Part shown: piece after piece, positions 60,581 to 64,000 of the stretch
Position numbering within the stretch: the stretch's first letter is position 1
Layout of the letters: every line of letters begins with the position of its first letter
NCBI RefSeq assembly: GCF_003713065.1
Contig: NZ_CP033433.1
Location: forward strand, 3,969,001 to 4,033,000
Reading direction: 5' to 3'
DNA from: Cohnella candidum
GTDB taxonomy: Bacteria; Bacillota; Bacilli; Paenibacillales; Paenibacillaceae
Length of the DNA stretch: 64,000 bases
Made by a program: the position numbers and the translations under genes
The notes under the pieces: model-generated
The model's input: the letters and a program-made list of their open reading frames with translations, nothing else
Told to the model about the DNA's origin: nothing
Database searches by the model: none

Positions 60581-61789
60581 ATGACCGTACGCAACGGTAG
60601 AAGCACCTTGGCGCTATTGGCCTTGGCCGTCAGCGCCTTCGCAATCGGAACGACCGAGTTTATCAGCGTCGGATTGCTTCCGTTAATCGCTGAAGACTTT
60701 AATATATCGGTAACGACCGCCGGGCTGACCGTCACCTTGTATGCGCTCGGCGTCACCTTCGGAGCCCCGATCCTGACTTCGCTCACCTCGGGGGTATCCA
60801 AAAAAACGCTGCTGCTCTGGATCATGCTCGTATTCATCGCGGGCAACACGCTGGCCGCAACCGCAAGCGGGATCGTGATACTGCTAACCGCCCGGGTGAT
60901 ATCCGCTCTGGCGCACGGAGTGTTCATGTCCATCGGATCCACGATCGCGGCGGATCTCGTGCCGGAGCACCGCCGGGCGAGTGCGATCTCGATCATGTTC
61001 TCCGGCCTGACCGTCGCCACGGTGACGGGCGTGCCGCTGGGCACGTACCTCGGCCAGCAAATGGGCTGGCGTGCCGCTTTCGCGGCGATCGCTGCGGTGG
61101 GCGCCATCGCGTTCGTGACCAACTTGGCGCTCGTATCGTCGAACTTGCGCCGGGGAACGAAAATCCGCGTTGCGGACCAAGCGAAGGTCGTTACAAACGG
61201 CCGCTTGCTGCTTGCTTTTTCGATTACGGCATTGGGCTATGGGGGAACGTTCGTCGTCTTTACGTATTTATCCCCGCTGCTCCATGAGATAACCGGATTC
61301 CCGGAAAATACGGTCGCGGTCATCCTGCTGCTGTACGGCATCGCCATCGCGATCGGCAACGTGATCGGAGGCAAGGCCGCGAATCGCGATCCCGCAAGGG
61401 CTCTATTTTATATGTTCGTACTTCAGGCTCTCGTGCTTCTCGTGCTCGCATTCACCGCGCCATACAAAGCCGCAGGACTGGTTACCGTCTTTCTCATGGG
61501 CTTGTTCGCCTTCATGAACGTGCCCGGCTTGCAAGTCTACGTCGTCATGCTGGCCGAACGTATGGCTCCTCAAGCCAAAGACGTCGCTTCGGCCGTGAAT
61601 ATTTCCGCTTTTAACGCCGGCATCGCGATCGGCGCCTATCTGGGCGGCATCGTGGCCGACACGATCGGGCTGATCCACACACCATGGATTGGTGCCCTAA
61701 TGGTTTTCGGAGCCGTCCTATTGACGGCTTGGGCGCGTGTCCTGGAACGTAAGGACCGCATCAACGGTCCGCAGGAAGCCGCCGCTTAA
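60581..61789 (+). CDS. ytbD: MFS transporter, YtbD type
   Basis: Twelve-helix DHA1-type major facilitator of 402 residues (AraJ/YtbD group). GTTEFISVGLLPLIAEDF opens helix 1, and ARVISALAHGVFMSIG is characteristic. It is probably an exporter. It is followed 36 bp later by ytbE and preceded by the divergent HxlR gene, matching the B. subtilis cluster. ATG follows GGGAGTGAGAG. Confidence 0.88.
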   Translation: MTVRNGRSTLALLALAVSAFAIGTTEFISVGLLPLIAEDFNISVTTAGLTVTLYALGVTFGAPILTSLTSGVSKKTLLLWIMLVFIAGNTLAATASGIVILLTARVISALAHGVFMSIGSTIAADLVPEHRRASAISIMFSGLTVATVTGVPLGTYLGQQMGWRAAFAAIAAVGAIAFVTNLALVSSNLRRGTKIRVADQAKVVTNGRLLLAFSITALGYGGTFVVFTYLSPLLHEITGFPENTVAVILLLYGIAIAIGNVIGGKAANRDPARALFYMFVLQALVLLVLAFTAPYKAAGLVTVFLMGLFAFMNVPGLQVYVVMLAERMAPQAKDVASAVNISAFNAGIAIGAYLGGIVADTIGLIHTPWIGALMVFGAVLLTAWARVLERKDRINGPQEAAA

Positions 61790-61825
61790 ACACGAAAAAT
61801 CCATTCATCATAAGGAGACCTCATT

Positions 61826-62668
61826 ATGATCAAACATTTGCAAGATACCGTCACCCTGCATAACGGAGTGAAAATGCCCGGATTCGGGCTGGGCGTATTC
61901 AAGGTGGAGGAAGGCCCCGTACTCGTCCAAGCCGTAAAATCGGCGATTGCCCATGGTTACCGGAGCATCGATACCGCCGCCGTATACGAGAATGAACTCG
62001 GAGTCGGACAAGGCATCCGCGAAGCGCTGGCCGAAAACGGGCTCACGCGAAAGGACCTGTTCGTAACCTCCAAGGTGTGGAATGCGGACTTGGGCTACGA
62101 ACCGACACTGGCCGCGTATGAAGCGAGCCTCGAGAAGCTTGGGTTGGACGATTTGGATCTGTACCTCATTCATTGGCCAGTCAAAGGCAAATATAAAGAA
62201 GCCTGGAGAGCGTTAGAGACTTTGTACGCGGAGGGCCGGGTCAAAGCGATCGGGGTCAGCAACTTCCAGATTCATCACCTGGAAGACCTGATGGACGGCG
62301 CGCGAATCAAACCGATGGTCAACCAGGTGGAATTCCACCCGCGTCTCACCCAACAGCCTCTGCGCCATTTTACGAAAGAGCACGGCATCCAATTGGAGGC
62401 CTGGTCACCGCTGATGCAGGGCGAACTGCTGAACGATCCGACTTTGGCGGAGATCGCCGCGCGGTACGGCAAATCGGTCGCGCAAATTATCCTGCGTTGG
62501 GACCTGCAGCACGGCGTCGTCACGATTCCGAAATCGGTCCAAGCGCAGCGGATCGCCGAGAACGCATCTATATTCGACTTCGAATTGAGCGATGCCGATA
62601 TGGCGCAGATCGACGGAATGAACCGCGATCAGCGGGTCGGCCCGGATCCGGACAACTTCGACTTTTAA
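61826..62668 (+). CDS. ytbE: Aldo/keto reductase, YtbE type
   Basis: Monomeric AKR of 280 residues, close to B. subtilis YtbE. Motifs: DTAAVYENE (catalytic Asp and Tyr), LIHWPVKGKY (His), IGVSNFQIHHLEDLM and the NADPH-binding VTIPKSVQAQRIAEN. It reduces aldehydes such as methylglyoxal. ATG preceded by AAGGAGACC. Confidence 0.93.
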   Translation: MIKHLQDTVTLHNGVKMPGFGLGVFKVEEGPVLVQAVKSAIAHGYRSIDTAAVYENELGVGQGIREALAENGLTRKDLFVTSKVWNADLGYEPTLAAYEASLEKLGLDDLDLYLIHWPVKGKYKEAWRALETLYAEGRVKAIGVSNFQIHHLEDLMDGARIKPMVNQVEFHPRLTQQPLRHFTKEHGIQLEAWSPLMQGELLNDPTLAEIAARYGKSVAQIILRWDLQHGVVTIPKSVQAQRIAENASIFDFELSDADMAQIDGMNRDQRVGPDPDNFDF

Positions 62669-62677
62669 TCCATGAAG

Positions 62678-62707
62678 GCAGGGGGCCCGGTCGCGGCCTC
62701 CTGCTTT
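62678..62707 (+). terminator. Terminator of the ytbDE operon
   Basis: GCAGGGGGCC / GGCCTCCTGC hairpin followed by TTTG. Confidence 0.65.
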
Positions 62708-62728
62708 GCGGTATCTCGCTTACTATAT

Positions 62729-62757
62729 TTGAGAAACCATAATTTTTTGAGTAATAT
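62729..62757 (+). promoter_or_regulatory. Promoter of the luciferase-like gene
   Basis: TTGAGA-N17-TAATAT, 27 bp upstream of the ATG; moderate match to sigma-A. Confidence 0.55.
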
Positions 62758-62784
62758 TAAGGTTATCATAGGAGGCGAGTGCCC

Positions 62785-63858
62785 ATGTCCGACTGGACCA
62801 CGAATATGGAAATAGGAATCAGCACGTTTCTGGAAAGCACGCCGGATCCGAAAACCGGCCAAGTCATCAGCCATGCCGAGCGGCTTCGCAACGCCGTGGA
62901 AGAGATCGTGCTGGCCGACCAGGTCGGCCTGGACGTCTACGGGATCGGCGAGCACCACCGCGCCGACTACGCCGGTACGGCGCCGGCCGTCGTACTCGCG
63001 GCTGCCGCGGCCATGACTAAGCGAATCCGTCTGACGAGCGCAGTCACCGTGCTGTCGTCGGACGATCCGGTGCGCGTATACCAATCGTTCTCCACGCTCG
63101 ACGGTATCTCGAACGGCCGGGCCGAAATCATGGCGGGACGGGGCTCGTTCATCGAATCGTTCCCTCTCTTCGGCTATAGCTTGGACGATTACGACGAACT
63201 GTTCGAAGAGAAGCTCGAGTTGCTGCTCGCGATCCGCAAATCGGAGAAAGTGACGTGGCCCGGCAGCCGTCATCGCCCCGCCATCCGGAACCTGGGCGTC
63301 TATCCCCGCTCCGTCCAAGACCCGCTTCCGGTGTGGATCGCCAGCGGCGGAAACCCGGAATCCGCCGTACGCGCAGGGACGCTGGGCCTCCCCATCGCGT
63401 TCGCCATCATCGGCGGAATGCCCGAGCGGTTCGCTCCGCTCGTCAATCTCTACAAGCAGGCTGCCGCCCAGGCCGGCCATGATCCGTCCAAGCTGCAGAT
63501 CGCGACGCACTCGCACGGCTTCGTCGGCGAGACGACCGATCAAGCGGCCGACCTGTTCTTCCCTTCCACGCAGGCTCAGATGAATGTCATCGGTCGCGAA
63601 CGCGGATGGCCGCCGTATACGCGCGACGCGTTCGATGCCGCTCGCACGCTGCGGGGGGCCCTCTACGTCGGCGACCCGGAATTCGTCGCGGAGAAGATCC
63701 TTCTGCTGCGCAAGAACCTGGGCGTCACCCGTTTCTTCCTGCACGTCAACGTCGGCACGATGCCGCACCGCGAATTGCTGCGGGCGATTGAGCTGCTCGG
63801 CACCCGGGTTGCCCCTATCGTGCGCAAGGAATTGGCCCGCCAGGGAGCACAAGAATAA
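62785..63858 (+). CDS. LLM-class flavin-dependent oxidoreductase
   Basis: Bacterial luciferase-like monooxygenase fold, 357 residues. Signature segments include [38 protein letters not shown] and [19 protein letters not shown], with [20 protein letters not shown]. It uses reduced FMN. The substrate is unknown. The ATG at 62785 has GGAGGCGAG upstream. It lies between ytbE and another aldo/keto reductase. Confidence 0.9.
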   Translation: MSDWTTNMEIGISTFLESTPDPKTGQVISHAERLRNAVEEIVLADQVGLDVYGIGEHHRADYAGTAPAVVLAAAAAMTKRIRLTSAVTVLSSDDPVRVYQSFSTLDGISNGRAEIMAGRGSFIESFPLFGYSLDDYDELFEEKLELLLAIRKSEKVTWPGSRHRPAIRNLGVYPRSVQDPLPVWIASGGNPESAVRAGTLGLPIAFAIIGGMPERFAPLVNLYKQAAAQAGHDPSKLQIATHSHGFVGETTDQAADLFFPSTQAQMNVIGRERGWPPYTRDAFDAARTLRGALYVGDPEFVAEKILLLRKNLGVTRFFLHVNVGTMPHRELLRAIELLGTRVAPIVRKELARQGAQE

Positions 63859-63932
63859 GCCCCCTCCTTGAAACCGATTGCTTGCCTGTGTCACAATCAA
63901 GAGGTACAGCCATTTTAAGGAGGTCATTATTC

Positions 63933-64000
63933 GTGAGAACGATGAAATTGGGTACGAGCAGCCTGGAAGTGCCGGTTGTCGCGGTCGGCTGCATGCGCAT
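63933..64000 (+). CDS. Aldo/keto reductase, 5' end only
   Basis: The first 22 codons of a gene continuing beyond the window. GTG at 63933 is preceded by AAGGAGGTC (63917-63925) and reads VRTMKLGTSSLEVPVVAVGC, the usual N-terminus of a YdhF-type aldo/keto reductase. The function is inferred from this short stretch only. Confidence 0.7.
   Translation, partial: MRTMKLGTSSLEVPVVAVGCMR

Overview
The window looks like a chromosomal segment of a spore-forming, GC-rich member of the Bacilli, most like Paenibacillaceae (Paenibacillus or Cohnella). The clues are two GerA-type germination operons, an alpha/beta small acid-soluble spore protein, strong Shine-Dalgarno sites (AAGGAGG), TTGACA/TATAAT promoters, Bacillus-type modules (rsbQ, ytcD-ytbD-ytbE, nasC) and short genes closed by hairpin terminators. 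I see no rRNA, tRNA, CRISPR array, transposase or prophage. Assignments come from reading the sequence and recalled family features; no database search was run.

Layout. 1-8.4 kb: an MFS transporter cut by the window edge, a DODA-type dioxygenase, an Rrf2 regulator, a ferritin-like gene broken by an in-frame stop, a NarL-type two-component system, a thioredoxin-reductase-like flavoprotein and a membrane chemoreceptor. 8.4-13.4 kb: a DUF2087 regulator with a GIY-YIG protein, a glycine-rich protein, an AlkD-like protein and a divergent regulator/MFS pair. 13.3-14.4 kb: two different short intergenic repeat arrays with about 50-bp periods flank one secreted protein. 14.5-22.5 kb: rhodanese, GH18 chitinase, a ParM-like actin with a ParR-like partner, a GGDEF protein, an SH3b-NlpC/P60 hydrolase, RsbQ with an RsbP-like PAS protein that lacks the phosphatase, and a DUF2269 protein. 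22.5-29 kb: PNPOx-like and PNPOx-GAF-LuxR genes opposite a hemerythrin, a quinone oxidoreductase and a large GHL10-type glycosidase. 29-39.3 kb: two germination operons on the minus strand, separated by a PNPOx gene; the second begins with two CBO0543-family genes. 39.3-50.9 kb: HxlR/SDR pair, RlmN, LysP-like permease, a TetM-like GTPase, SASP, DUF1835, 3-methyladenine glycosylase, zinc metallopeptidase, NmrA-like protein with an Rrf2 regulator, and DUF3995. 50.9-64 kb: a six-PAS hybrid kinase, a nitrate transporter/reductase operon behind a terminator-like leader, a nucleotidase and DEAD-box helicase, the ytcD-ytbD-ytbE cluster, a luciferase-like oxidoreductase and the start of an aldo/keto reductase.

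How the genes work together. The content is mostly soil-bacterium housekeeping and accessory functions: spore germination, redox and electrophile stress, DNA alkylation repair, chitin and polysaccharide use, and nitrate assimilation. The points most worth a second look are the chromosomal ParM/ParR-like operon with 10-bp repeats just past its end, the RsbQ/PAS module with no phosphatase, the two roughly 50-bp-period repeat families, the terminator hairpin ahead of the nitrate operon, and the nonsense codon in the ferritin-like gene.
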